Positions 21,898 through 32,771 are shown, counted from the stretch's first letter. The stretch is DNA of 64,000 nt from Thelonectria olida (GCA_020736575.1 JAGPYM010000061.1:62001-126000); one strand, 5' to 3'. The notes: a model not told the origin generated them from the letters alone. Translations and numbers: made by a program.

Positions 21898-23010
21898 TGC
21901 CTAGAACACACCGTTGCCACTGCTGTAGCCGCGACTTTGCTCGGCTAGAACATCTTCAGCGACACGAACGCCCCCATACTAAGGAAAAGCCATCCGATGC
22001 ACCGGCTGCCCCAAAGCTTTCACTAGAAAGTATGCATGGACAAGACATCCCTTGCATTCTCTGAATTTCAGGAATTCTAGAACACTGGTCAATTGGGCTC
22101 CCGGCTGATTCATGCATTCAGAGACCTTCTCACACGGCACGACCGACTAGCACATCAAGGACGACAAGCACAGCTCGAATCCATACCACCACCTCGGCTA
22201 GAACCAGAAATTCAGGTCGACCCGGAGCGCGAACACGAGGGGGAATCTGAAGTTGGGCCAGGAGAAGGAGCCCTATCACCACAATCAACTTTATACCCGC
22301 CGCCGACAGTGCATTCTGTGGAATTGAATGCCACCCGAGTTCACCCAGATCAAGCAACCGCCACGGATCTGGAAATGACGAATGCAATACCCAGAGACTC
22401 CATGGCCTTCAATATGAATGTCTTCGATTTTGCAATGGGCACTGTTCTAGATGACTTCGCCTCATTCATGCGCCAAGTCCCGATCCCTGGCGACATGCTT
22501 TCACCCACCTTTCAGGCCTTGCCTCCATTCTTCCCCGAGATTAGCTTACCCTCCCCGGTGAGCACTGCTGAGAGAACGTCCGCTTCCGACTGGTCAAGCG
22601 ATCTTGGAACACAAGGGACCGCTTGCTCCAATCTACCCTCAGTCCTATCGCCGTATGGGTCTCGACAACGTCGCTACAGCCGGAAGACAAGCCTCCAACA
22701 AAGCTGCATAGCGGCCGAGGCCCAAAGGATCATCTTGCCATCTCCACTGGGTGCCGGGATCACTTGGCTCGCGAGCTCTCGTGTTTCTCGAGCTGTGTAC
22801 CGAGTGATTTCGTCCTACCATCGAAACACGCGTTGTCGCGCTTCATCTGTACATATTTCAATGTTTTCCATTACCATTATCCATTCTTCCATATCCCCAC
22901 ACTTCAAATGGACCATATGAGCGTCGAGCTACTGGTTTCTATCGCCGTAATTGGTGCGCGCTACTCCCGCGAGCCTAGTATCGGAGCAGAGCTGTTCAAC
23001 CTGGTAGGCT
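21898..23010 (+). pseudogene. broken C2H2 transcription factor with Fungal_trans region
   Basis: ATG 21898 opens a first zinc finger (CHCCSRDFARLEHLQRHERPH). One base is missing near 21986, after which the second finger reads on in the next frame (RCTGCPKAFTRK). An intron of about 77 nt ending with CATTCAG near 22115 joins to DLLTRHDRLAHQG. A linker of about 180 residues follows, then another single-base frame change near 22660. The start of the Fungal_trans domain is then clear (PSDFVLPSKHALSRFI, YPFFHIPTLQMD, ARYSREPSIGAELFN). The similarity ends abruptly at about 23005 where AT-rich sequence takes over. Two frameshifts plus truncation make it non-functional. Confidence 0.75.
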
Positions 23011-23397
23011 GCTCTAAATATAAATACATATTATTACATATAGCATCCTTTGTTAAAGTTGCTATCTGTATATATTAAAAAAAACAACGCTTGAGAAGCT
23101 ATAGCAAAAGCCGCTACTTTTTTAGATCTGTCTCCAGTTGGCTTATTACACTAAATGTAATACAAACTTATAAGAGATATATAGCAGCAGCTATCTCGCG
23201 TTGCTTAGTTGGTATTGAGGCCACGACCACTAATCCTCAGGGTTTAAAAACGCCAATTCTCGTATTTAACCTTAAACTATACCGCCTTGGCATTAGCAAA
23301 CAATCGGCCTGAACTTTGAGTTCAAGCCAAGTTTTCTAGTCACCTCAAAGAGTGACACATTACTGCACGTTAACACTTTAAGCCTTCTCAAGTGGCC
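23011..23397. other. AT-rich insertion or decayed repeat
   Basis: AT-rich sequence that interrupts the C2H2 gene. No coding sense found. Probably the edge of a decayed mobile element; its right part serves as upstream region of the CFEM gene. Confidence 0.35.
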
Positions 23398-23405
23398 TAT
23401 ATAAA
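23398..23405 (+). promoter_or_regulatory. TATA box of the CFEM gene
   Basis: TATATAAA, 113 nt before the ATG at 23518, in otherwise GC-balanced sequence. Position is plausible for a strongly expressed secreted-protein gene. Confidence 0.45.
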
Positions 23406-23517
23406 GTGCCCATTCTGCCTAGATCTCGGGGGCACATCTCCAGTATAGCCAGTCAATATCGTCAATTTACGTCGCTCACTGACCACTCTATAGCAATCCA
23501 TTCGCTCAAACTTTATA

Positions 23518-24378
23518 ATGAACGCCTTCGTCCTCATCGCCCTCATTTCAGCTTCTACTCTAGCGCAGGATCTTAGTGGCTTACCCGCCTGTGCTGTAAG
23601 TACACCCTCTTTACCAGAATCAACTTCATGGTATCAGCTAATACGACTTGAAGCAAACTTGTGCTTTGGATGCCATCGGCGCCAGCGGCTGCGCCGTTAC
23701 CGACGTTGTGTGTATCTGCCTGTCAGACATCTTCATCTCCGCCTATTCTAGCTGTGTTGCCACTTCCTGCAACGCAACTGATGCAGCTGGTACGCCACGC
23801 CCGATGCACATGCTCCTAGGCGCACCCAATCTCTAACATCTCATTCTTTTCAGCTGCCACATCATTTGGCGTTCAATATTGCGCCTCCGGTGGCGTCACT
23901 ATCGGCACTGCCGCTGCGGCTTCATCCACACAAGCTTCAACCACAATGGACTCGGCGCTCCAAACCACTCAGCCTGCAACCACTCTGATCACAACCACCG
24001 ACTCGGCTGGGAATGTCTTCACCGTAACCGGCGAGATCCTCGTATCAGGTACCAGCAGCACCACTGTCCCCTGCCGCACCATCATTACGACCAACGCTGC
24101 AGGAGTGTTAGTGACCAGCACTGAGACGGGCTTATCTGTTGTATGTTTCTCTCCTTCTTATCGAAACCGATAGCTGACGAGAGTGCGCGTAGTTACCGAC
24201 CGAGCTGCAAGGACAAAACTCAACCTCACAGGCCTCACCCGCATCCGTGACGCCATTGTCAAGTTCCACGGCATCAGCCCCTGTGACTGGCGGCGCGGAA
24301 ATGTCCAATCGGTCAAATACGGGTCTTGTCTCAGCCGGACTATTTGGTATATGGATGCTGTTGGCTCTATTTAACTAG
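23518..24378 (+). CDS. CFEM-domain GPI-anchored surface protein
   Basis: CDS join(23518..23595, 23654..23789, 23854..24140, 24193..24378), 228 residues; three introns of 58, 64 and 52 nt close in phase. Signal peptide residues 1-16 (MNAFVLIALISASTLA). The CFEM domain (about 17-90) has exactly eight cysteines in family order: PACA, QTCAL, SGCAV, VCIC (two), SSCV, TSCN and QYC, with the conserved acidic residue in VTDVVC. A Thr/Ser-rich spacer follows. The C-terminus (GLVSAGLFGIWMLLALFN) is hydrophobic and preceded by small residues, as in a GPI-attachment signal. CFEM proteins bind heme or act at the wall and plant interface in fungi. Intact in contrast to its neighbours. Confidence 0.9.
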
Positions 24379-24759
24379 TAAACCTCTTTTTCAAGTTAAA
24401 CATAGAGCTCTTCATAGCAAATAGTTTAATCGAGGCAATGAGGATCTCGGCAGCAATGTTCTAGCCAGTATGTCGTTCCACTAGCTCCGGAATGCCAAGC
24501 ATAACATTTTGGAGCTAATTCTCGTGGTCTCTAAAGACAGCTTGTCATGCTATATAACGCGTGACGAGGAAGATGGATGCCGCCAAGATCAGAGAGACGG
24601 CCATATTTTTCAAACGATTGCATCCCATCGTGGATTTTCTGAGTTAGTTTGCACATACATAACTTAAGCCTGGTTAAATATAATATATGCACAGAAAAAA
24701 CTGATCATAAAACGCAACCCGACATACGCAGTAAAGAGAAAATGTGTCTTGCTATCGCT
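24379..24759. other. intergenic, no gene seen
   Basis: Convergent 3' flanks of the CFEM gene and of the broken minus-strand gene. No supportable feature. Confidence 0.35.
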
Positions 24760-25575
24760 TCAAAGTTCTTCTACTTCCCACTGAAACTGCTCTTCTCCAG
24801 CTCTTTATCCAGTTCCGGAAGAGGCTGCACGTTAACTTATAGCACCTCTTTTGAAAGTCCGTGTCAGTTCCCTCATCGTAGTCGTCCACATCACTAAAGA
24901 AATTAGCACACTTGCGAACCACATCTGCATATATATCGCTGAATACGATATTTTTTTGAATTAAGTCGAATTAGCTACTTACTCATGTCGGTAGTGTAGT
25001 CGGATGGGATGTTAAGCGGCGTCCGTATGCCTAGCTGGAGGAGACTGTGACCCAAGTTAAGGAGGACCTCCCGTCTGCGGCCAAATGTGTCGTCTTGGGT
25101 CAAGGCCGCCTTGTCGTTGCTCCTAATGTGCGCCTCAAGAAAAGGCTCCAGCAACTCAGCGCCCTCGGCTAAGCCAACGGGGTAGAAGATGAGTCTGTTC
25201 CTGGCCTGCGAAGAGTTCGCCCCGAGCCGGTTCTATCGCAACCCAGCCTCGGCGATGAGGCGAGCCGTGCGAACCCTCCAAAGCGTCACTCCGTAGTGCT
25301 TCCTGTATTTGAACTCCTCTTGGCTGCGGAGCAACGGGTCCGGTAGCGAGACGGGGGATGGCAGGTTGGGCCGCAAATCACTTGGTCTTGTTGTACGGTC
25401 TGAACGAGATACTCCACGGTGGAGAGGTCCTCAGACACCATGGCCAGATATGCGACGTTGTTCTTCATGCGGCTAATAGCTTCCCGGGTCGTTGGAGGAT
25501 ACCCAGTGACTGCCCTGCGAGCTGAGCGATGGCCGCGAAGCTACCGATGGCAGTGATTGGATCCTACCAGGGGTG
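24760..25575 (-). pseudogene. broken gene of unknown family
   Basis: The minus strand shows coding pieces in changing frames. Near 25566 DPITAIGSFAAIAQLAG, like the start of fungal helical N-terminal domains; then EAISRMKNNVAYLAMVSEDL. Then, after a frame change, a long open stretch with EEFKYRKHYGVTLWRVRTAR, an in-frame TAG, and LIFYPVGLAEGAELLEPFLE through SLLQLGIRTPLNI. A donor GTAAGT near 24980 and an acceptor near 24922 fit a last exon (NFFSDVDDYDEGTDTD). At least two frame changes and one stop argue for a pseudogene. The N-terminus suggests a STAND/HET-associated helical domain, but I do not recognise the rest. Confidence 0.4.
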
Positions 25576-26005
25576 GTCAGCTTCCAAGAGCTAGCAAGCA
25601 AGCATTTCAGGCATCGTCACCATTTGTGTGCCGGCAATTACATACATGTACTCAGCCGCACAAGTGACCCGGCCATTGCCGGTAAGCATGGCTTTGTTGT
25701 GGTCCTGCATAGCCTCTTCTGCATAGCCTCTTCTACATGGTGGTCAGCATGCATGGTATGCGATAACTGCGGCTCGGCGTCCATCCAGTGCGCTGAGCAC
25801 TGTGTCCTCTGCAGAAACAAGTTGGTTCGTAGTACGCATTGGTTTGCAAACCTCCAGAAAGGCGGCCCTTTCAGCCCTTTCAGCCTCACCTCACGTGAAG
25901 TCACTAAACCAGAGTAACCGGCATAGGCTACCGTTCAGAGCCCGCTTGAAATGCTTCTTCTCAAGCATTCCGGCACGTCAGCCGTATCGTAACAGTGTCG
26001 TCAAA
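25576..26005. other. region between two divergent broken genes
   Basis: ORFs on both strands without recognisable motifs. Presumably the former shared promoter region. Confidence 0.3.
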
Positions 26006-27236
26006 ATGGCCACCTTTGAAAATAACCAGGCCAAGTCCGGAGCCAGCATGTACAATCCCAATACCCAGAACCACTTCCACTTTCCTCATGACTTGACATT
26101 GGGTGGCCTTGATTTTGGTCCCCAAAATCTCAACTAAGGAGGCCAAATTATAGGAAACCAAGATCGATTCCAACGACTAGAGGATCGAGTCACTCCTTAT
26201 ACGCCACAGCCACGTCCAGAGATGAGCTTACAATCTGCTCCGTCGGTAGCTTCTTCAACGCTTGACAGCTTCATTCCCGACTTTGAAGAAACAACCGAGG
26301 CCGTCAAGCGAACATATGGCGATAAACTAGATGAAAAAAATTGCCGACTTTAAGAATGTATTCGTGCTTATTGGCGAAGACTTCGTCAAGGCTTTGGCGA
26401 GCGTGTCATCTCTCGGCGCGAGGGCGCGAGACACCGTCCTGGCCATACACGTGGGAATCCGGAGGGCGCTTACTGCGCGCACTACAACACTTAAGCTGCT
26501 TCGCCTCACGCATCTACGAGGGTCTCTGCCGGGCCTGCCCGGTGCGGGCTCACGAAACATGCGGCCATATAGCATACCTGAGTCTGCGACCGGCGAGTTC
26601 GACGCGCATCGACAACTACACCATGACTGAGTGCTACATGTCTATCAAGTCGAGCGTCTGTAGAGAGGACCAGCACATCTGACTCAAGGTGGTGCGCACG
26701 TGGAGCGCCGCAAGCGCAAGGCCGCCCGGCGCCGCCGCTCATCAACTTCTACCGGCGAGATGCGCATGTGCCCCGAGTACCTAGCCCAGCACGACGGGGA
26801 CAACCTGGTGGTGATGCGGATGACGAACCCGCGCGGGTCATCGCACGATTTTTACTATCTAGCCCATGCTGCAGGAAGAACCCGTCCGTGGTGCCATCCA
26901 GGCGCTGCTGACGCGGGCCACAGCCTCAACACCTTCGTCGGGGAGCTCGAGTGGAAGAGCCAGAATGGCAACATCCTAAGCCGGTTCACGTTCCAACTGG
27001 CAAAGGCCCCTAGCGAGCAGAGGTTGTTGGGCGAGAGGATGGCGGACCTTTTCCAGGCCAAGATGACGCTACTGGGCCAGATGGCAATTCCGGGATGCAC
27101 TTTATTTACCGTCCCCGGAAGGGGAGACTTGATTAGACAGTCTCAGTCACAATTGTTAATGCGGTGTATGCTCTTCAACTTAGTACTTGACCTCAATTCA
27201 TTATTTTCTAGTACAAGCCAACAATGCACGCTGTGA
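26006..27236 (+). pseudogene. broken gene of unknown family
   Basis: ATG 26006 opens MATFENNQAKSGASMYNPN. The frame meets TAA at 26135-26137 (NLN then stop), but the same frame continues for about 65 codons (GGQIIGNQDRFQRLEDRV to TYGDKLDE), so a CAA-to-TAA change is likely. A frame shift at a run of seven A near 26335 leads into IADFKNVFVLIGEDF. Further coding-like sequence appears at about 26760-27110 (HSLNTFVGELEWKSQNG, FTFQLAKAPSEQRLLGERM). It is not assigned to any family. It is divergent from the broken gene at 24760-25575 and similarly degraded. Confidence 0.35.
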
Positions 27237-27324
27237 TCCACTTAGGCTCTATAGCTGTCCTCGATCGCGTTGGATCTCTATGTTTGAGATTGGATCTATT
27301 AACTTCGTGTTTAGTTCTAATCGA

Positions 27325-28881
27325 TTAACAAACAGCCCAATAATCGCTCATTGCATAGGGGTGTAGACATTCGCTCGACGCCTTGCTGACCCGGAACAAC
27401 GCCGAACGAAACCACTGCCGCTGTGCTGGCTCCAACATCTGCAGACCCGAGGCAAGTGACATGGGCCAGACGACGAGACTGGCTAGATAGGGTTTGAAAG
27501 GCTCATTCGAAATTTCCACGCTTGCTGCTGATGTCTGGTGGGAACGCATGCGAATGTAGTCGAGACAGAAAGGAACAAATGATGCCAGAGAGTCGGCTGA
27601 CGAGTTAAGTTGAGCTAGACATTCGAGTGTTTCCGATTGATAGGCAAAGTTGGGCTGTGCGACCACAAGATCGAGTATTTGCAGGCGGGTGTGAGAGATG
27701 AGCATCCGGGTGGCGTGGTATTCGTTCCATACCGCACTGTAACCAGGTCTTGCACAGCTTAAGATGGTTGTAGAATACAAATGGTCCTCCGAATAGTCGC
27801 AGGTTTCTGCCAGGACGTGTGTGTCATACGACCACTTGCTCGGAAGCCGGGTGGACCAGTCTTGGATATCCTGGTCGAGCTTGCGCGATTCGTTGATCAG
27901 GCCGTCAACTTCTTGGGGGATTGAGGTTCCGTCTTCAGATACTTGTTTGAGTTTCAAGTATTTGTGACGGATATCAATGAACTGAATGATTAAATGGTCG
28001 AATTCCAGTGCGATATCCCTTTCGCCAAATAGGCCACCATCCGCTAGCCAGCGGGGTAGCGGTTGCTCGCGCAGCAGAGAGGACTTGATCAACTTCCTCC
28101 TAGTTTGTTTTATGGCTGCTGTTGGAGTGTAGTGGTGCCGGTTGTCATACCAGATTTTAAGAATTGCCGCTGCGCCATCGATATGTGACCATACGTTGAT
28201 CAATTTGAGAGGCTCCGAGTCTGTCGCGTCGCCGTGGTTTTGCACGAACGACTCGTATCGAGCCATAAAGTGAGCAGCCAGTAAGTATGCATCGACCTCG
28301 CCAGCGTCCAGATTACCGTTGTTGACGTGGAGGATACGGCTCTGCATATGTTGAAGTAGGCGAAGGTAGGACTTGCACGCCTCAGCCGCCGCGGGCCGAC
28401 AGTTCTGGAGTCGAGCAAATACCGAAAGTGCCAGAGATGAGAAGGCTAGGTCAACAATCGGCGAGCTTTTGCCCTCCGCCTTCCATTCGTGAAGGCATTC
28501 AGTCCATGTTGTGGCAACGTCGGGCATATCCTGGAATACCTGGAAGTGATTTTGGGCATAGTATGCGTGTGCACGGGTCTTGAGATCGAAATCAGGATGT
28601 ATGGGAACGAGACTGGAGCGCGGTCCCCTTGGTCGTCTTTTCTCCCCGGTAACATACTGATTCTCGATGTGGATAGCGAAGAACTGCTGCTTAGCCGCAT
28701 CGGCTTCTACACAAGTTCGGTGAGATTTGACGCATTTCTGACATACTGGCTTCGCTCCGTCGCACTGTTTTCCGTCAGGTTGAGCCATTGGTTGAAGTTC
28801 CTCGCAGCTTACCTTGATGCGCCGCGCCCTGCAGGTTTGGCATGCTCGGTTTGATTGCATGGCAGAGCCTGTTCCGGTCAC
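27325..28881 (-). CDS. Zn2Cys6 transcription factor with in-frame intron in the zinc cluster
   Basis: CDS complement(27325..28764, 28813..28881), 502 residues. The genomic frame is open throughout, but the zinc cluster is correct only if a 48-nt intron (GTAAGC at 28812, AACAG ending at 28765) is removed. The cluster then reads CQTCRARRIK-CDGAKPVCQKCVKSHRTC with normal spacing, while retention inserts 16 residues between the second and third cysteine pairs. The downstream part is the helical middle region of Zn2Cys6 regulators with the lysine-rich KRRPRGPRSS after the cluster. Start at 28881 or the in-frame ATG at 28860. It is divergent from the AIF-like oxidoreductase gene 542 bp away, so it may regulate it. 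Confidence 0.85.
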   Translation of the reverse strand: MTGTGSAMQSNRACQTCRARRIKVSCEELQPMAQPDGKQCDGAKPVCQKCVKSHRTCVEADAAKQQFFAIHIENQYVTGEKRRPRGPRSSLVPIHPDFDLKTRAHAYYAQNHFQVFQDMPDVATTWTECLHEWKAEGKSSPIVDLAFSSLALSVFARLQNCRPAAAEACKSYLRLLQHMQSRILHVNNGNLDAGEVDAYLLAAHFMARYESFVQNHGDATDSEPLKLINVWSHIDGAAAILKIWYDNRHHYTPTAAIKQTRRKLIKSSLLREQPLPRWLADGGLFGERDIALEFDHLIIQFIDIRHKYLKLKQVSEDGTSIPQEVDGLINESRKLDQDIQDWSTRLPSKWSYDTHVLAETCDYSEDHLYSTTILSCARPGYSAVWNEYHATRMLISHTRLQILDLVVAQPNFAYQSETLECLAQLNSSADSLASFVPFCLDYIRMRSHQTSAASVEISNEPFKPYLASLVVWPMSLASGLQMLEPAQRQWFRSALFRVSKASSECLHPYAMSDYWAVC

Positions 28882-29423
28882 TCCGTGATGCCTATGTGAG
28901 AAACTCTCCTCGACAGGTTTGCCCGGATGGAGATGATCCGATCAACCTTGTTTTTCAGGCCGTTCCCGAGTCCTCTCTAGAATAGATTAGTCTCCATTTG
29001 GCGAAACCCCGCGAAGGAAGACGCCGCTACGAAACAAAGCGGCTATTTGATTGATCGCTTATCGGCCCATTCAAATACGTCTCAACGCCCTTTGTAACCT
29101 CCTGGACCCGGCTCTAATCACAGGCTTTCTAATTTCAGAGCCACTAACCCACATGTGACGAAACCTGACGATGTTCGTAACGGTAGAAGGAACTCAACCA
29201 GCCTTTTCAACTGAATTAGCAAAATGAAGGCCCAGTTACCAGTGGTTTTCCGAATGTTTTTGCCCGCTCGAACGAACAAGCACGTCTGAAGGCATTTGTC
29301 AGCTCGGACGAACAAGTACGTCTGAAGATATAAAATGCATCCCAGGTCGCTCTCCTTTTCCTGTCCCCACGTCGCTCCCATCCCTTGCCTTCTTGTATCC
29401 CCCTACTCTACCTTCATTACAGA
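28882..29423. other. divergent promoter region
   Basis: Between the Zn2Cys6 gene (minus) and the AIF-like gene (plus). Around 29260-29335 two near copies of a roughly 30-nt segment with GCTCGAACGAACAAGCACGT and GCTCGGACGAACAAGTACGT, each followed by CTGAAG, lie 45 nt apart. They could be a duplicated regulatory site or a local duplication. Confidence 0.4.
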
Positions 29424-30578
29424 ATGCCCAAGACTTTCGTGATCCTAGGCGCGGGCCTAACGGGCCTTCCTCTAGCTCACTACGTTCTCAAACATTATGC
29501 CGACAAACACGACCTGAAGGTCATCCTTGTTTCCCGGTCCGACGAGTTCTATTGGAATATAGGAACTCCCCGAGCTGCTATACCAGGCCAATTTACCGAT
29601 GACAAGGTCTTCTTCTCGGTTCCCGATGCGTTTGCGAAGTACCCGGCTCAGAGATTCGAGTTTGTCCTCGGCACTGTCGAGGCCTGGGATCCGGATACAA
29701 ACTCCGTCGCTGTGGCCCGGAGCGATGGACAAACACAGAAGCTCCACTACCATACTATCCTTGTGGCCACGGGCAGTGATTACGCCGGCCACATGCCTTG
29801 GAAGCTAGTCGGCACATCTCAGGAAACCCGTGATTCACTCGCCAAACTGCGGAAGGAGGTGGACAAGGCCAACTCGATAGTCGTAGGCGGCGGAGGCGCT
29901 ACCGGCGTTGAGTTTGCCGGCGAGCTTGGGCACGAGTACGCAAAGACAGGGAAGAAGAAGGTGACACTGGTCATCACCGAGTCACTGCCTCTAGAATCTA
30001 AAAATCTGGAGGCGACGCGCCAGGCAGCCAAGAAAGAGCTCGAAAAGCTGAAGGTCAAAATCATTGCCAATGCCAGAGTTACTGAGACTACCAACACAGC
30101 AAGAGGAAATGTTTTAGGGCTCATCAAGGCCGATGGCAGCAAGGAGACACTCGAAACAGATTTGTTTGTGCCGACCTGGGGTGTGACGTTCAACACCTCG
30201 TTTGCGCCAACTTCGCTGCTTGAGCCAAATGGACGGCTTAGAGTGACGACATCTCTTCGTGCGCCGAGCTACAACAATGTTTTTCTCGCCGGCGACGCCG
30301 CGAATGCCGACTCCTATGCGGCTACTATAAGGGAGCCGCAGATACGCTACCTCGCGACCGCGATCGGCCAGTACCTAGATGGAGGCAAGGTGCCGGAATA
30401 TTCCCCACCAACCAAGGTTGGTCTGGCTGCTTCGGTTGGCCCTGGTCGTGGAATCGGGCAAATGGGCAACTTCAATATGTGGAGCTTCCTCGTCTGGTAC
30501 TACAAAGCTCGGCATATGTGCACAAATGTTGCTCCCGAATACGCAGCGGGGAACAGTCTCATCTTGGGGCCATTTTGA
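29424..30578 (+). CDS. AIF-like FAD/NAD(P)H oxidoreductase
   Basis: Intronless, 384 residues. The start at 29424 puts MPKTFVILGAGLTGLPLAHY, the FAD Rossmann motif GxGxxG, at the very N-terminus; the open frame upstream has no motif. A second nucleotide-binding motif VVGGGGATGVEFAGEL lies at about residues 152-167. The FAD-contacting VFLAGDAAN is at about residues 293-301. This is the arrangement of AIF/AMID (AIFM2, FSP1-like) and NDH-2-related proteins, with no mitochondrial presequence visible. Fungal members oxidise NAD(P)H and reduce quinones; the local role is unknown. It converges on the truncated SDR at 30740. Confidence 0.88.
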   Translation: MPKTFVILGAGLTGLPLAHYVLKHYADKHDLKVILVSRSDEFYWNIGTPRAAIPGQFTDDKVFFSVPDAFAKYPAQRFEFVLGTVEAWDPDTNSVAVARSDGQTQKLHYHTILVATGSDYAGHMPWKLVGTSQETRDSLAKLRKEVDKANSIVVGGGGATGVEFAGELGHEYAKTGKKKVTLVITESLPLESKNLEATRQAAKKELEKLKVKIIANARVTETTNTARGNVLGLIKADGSKETLETDLFVPTWGVTFNTSFAPTSLLEPNGRLRVTTSLRAPSYNNVFLAGDAANADSYAATIREPQIRYLATAIGQYLDGGKVPEYSPPTKVGLAASVGPGRGIGQMGNFNMWSFLVWYYKARHMCTNVAPEYAAGNSLILGPF

Positions 30579-30739
30579 AGTAGCAGCCTTGTCTTGTATT
30601 GGAATTAGTTCGTGGTCTGGTGGTGAATAAAGTATTGTTGAGAGATTTGAGTTGAAAACATATGTGAGAGTTATGTCTACCAGGGTGAGATCAGAGTCAA
30701 GATGAGTTCGGGGAATCCAAGTCCAAGCCAATCCAGGGC

Positions 30740-31453
30740 CTACCACGCCTGCACACCCGGTTGCCCAACGACCTTGCCAACATTGGCATCCTTTTCTCCC
30801 TCAATGACCTTCTTGATCAACTCTCCTCTGGCCGCAGGGTCTCCCGCTCCAGCCCTTCCTAAAACCTCAGCGTTGCCTCCCAGTCCCTTAGCCAAAAAGC
30901 CGGGACTGACGCACCATACCTTAATGCCATCCCCCTTGATCAAATGGTTCCAGGCCAACATGACCAGGTTGAGAGCCGTCTTGCTGGACCGGGATGCCAC
31001 GCTCGTTCGGATCCCGGTCTTGGGCCATCCTTCAGGGATCGAGTCAATTAGCTTGGGCACCAAAGTCTCCTCGGAGCCCTTCAGCGTAGACATGCCTGAA
31101 GTGAGGAAGACGATGCGTGGGGACTGTGCTGCTAGGAGCAGGTGAGGGAAGGTGGTGGTTATGACCTCGGTGCTGGAGACGTTGACGTCGTAGGACTTAT
31201 TGAAGAGAGTACGGGGATTACCAGGATGAGAGGAATCCTGATCAACGGTAAAATCAAAGCTGGCTCCTGCAGATGCCGTGAGTAATTTGCTTTTAAAGCC
31301 CGCGGGGGTACGAGTGCTTACTAGCTTTGTTCACAAGAACGTTAAGCTTGCTGAACTTGGACTTGACGGTCTCAAAAGCGTTGTTGATAGAGCCAGTAAT
31401 GAGAACGATGAGAGCCAGAACCGTACTTGACTTCATACGTGGCCTTGCAATCA
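30740..31453 (-). pseudogene. truncated short-chain dehydrogenase (SDR)
   Basis: The C-terminal two thirds of an SDR. In reading order: FETVKSKFSKLNVLVNKA where the family has VLVNNAG; a GTAAGC...CTGCAG intron (about 31314-31270); SYDVNVSSTEVITTTFPHLL; PRIVFLTSGMSTLKG; SKTALNLVMLAW; and IKVWCVSPGFLAKGLGG. The Gly-rich cofactor motif TGxxxGIG expected about 60 residues earlier is absent; the sequence before the first block does not continue the fold. The NNAG motif is altered to NKAR. The catalytic Tyr-x3-Lys appears as SRSSK, so the Tyr is missing as well. Truncated and catalytically impaired. Confidence 0.65.
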
Positions 31454-31466
31454 TTGCGCCCCCGCG

Positions 31467-31856
31467 TTACCTTGGGGGCCGCATGAGACGAGTGCGGCTG
31501 CATGGCTGACGTAACTTGCTGCTGAACTGAAGAAGGAACTGCACTTGACTCCTGCGCTGGAGTAGTCGTTTCGCCCTAGGGATTTGATCATGAGGAGATG
31601 GTCTAGTTGGCCGCATACCAGGAGGCGCCTCAGACCAAGCAGCAGGAGCATTCTCCCAGAATGTTTTCTCGTTCTGAAGGGCTGTTCGAAAAGTGGTGGA
31701 GCCTGAGTTCGGGTGCAGAGCATAATTAGCAGGCCGAGGAAGCACACTGACAGCGTCTCTCGGGGCCCAGGAGGCAGTGGACGCTGACTCGTCCGAGTCG
31801 ACGAATTCTTGGGGAAGAAATCTTATATCTGAGACGTATTGGATCTGATTTTAATG
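31467..31856 (-). other. unrecognised open reading frame
   Basis: An uninterrupted 130-codon minus-strand frame (QEFVDSDESASTASWAPRD near its start, TFWENAPAAWSEAPPG in the middle, basic Arg-rich end). Codon use is not obviously random, but no family, start context or partner exon could be identified. It could be a piece of a mobile element or of the gene that became the SDR fragment. Confidence 0.25.
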
Positions 31857-32771
31857 CGTGGAAACAGCTGGCTGAAGCTGCAAGTTCTGGATGTTATGTT
31901 TTTGCGCTGTGGTTTCCGCACCGATACAGCCAGCTGAGCGAGCCGGGCAGCGTGGCGGCTATTTGGCGCCGAAACGGCTGTAAAGGACGCGTGCGCTGCG
32001 GCGTTTGTGCTTATGTATGATACGCCGTGGGGAGGGGGAAAGTCTGCAGCTCAGCATCGCGGCTTGCTGACTTGCTGCTTTCGTCCTTTTTAGCTGTGTG
32101 GAGGGCCTGTCCTCCAGACTGAAGCTTGGGCGGAAGTCTTCAACAGATCAACCGATTCGCAAACTGGAAGTATTGTCGCTTACTCTCCCAGGATAGGACG
32201 TTGTGCTGTATCGGCCAGTCAGCTATACGCCCCGAGAGCAACGAAAGAGGTAGCGACTAGCGCCGGTGACATCTTGAACATGCACACTCTTCGTCTCTGC
32301 ACCGCAATCTTAGTCAGACGGAGAAGAACCCTACCGAGGCCTACCATTCGCGTCTGCTTCCGTGGCCTTCTCTTTCCAGTAACGAGTCATTTTCGGAATG
32401 CCGAAAGTGATTGTTCTTTGCCACCTTCGGTATTATTGGATTTACCTACCCACTGATCCAGTGCCATGTTCCATGGATCTGTATTCCACTGCCTCTGGAG
32501 GCCTGAACACGCGGCCTGGCTGTTAGTATCAACAGTAACTGACTTAGGAAACGTTGTTGCAGTCCTTGGGTTGCCGAACCCATAAAGCACCTCAGGCACT
32601 AGACTCCAAGGCAGTCGTAGTTCAATAGTCAGGAGAGAGCTTCCTTGCTACTTTGAAGTTTTTGGGTCATATCCTACTCTGAAAAGTGGAAACCCCGCAC
32701 GTGGATTTTCGTCGAATATCGAGTAGGCGCTTATCAAAGAACACCCTTTGATTGCTCCATGATGATAGATT
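31857..32771. other. no supportable gene
   Basis: Only short ORFs. A minus-strand stretch at 32387-32599 may be further debris of the regulator fragment to its right. Confidence 0.3.
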
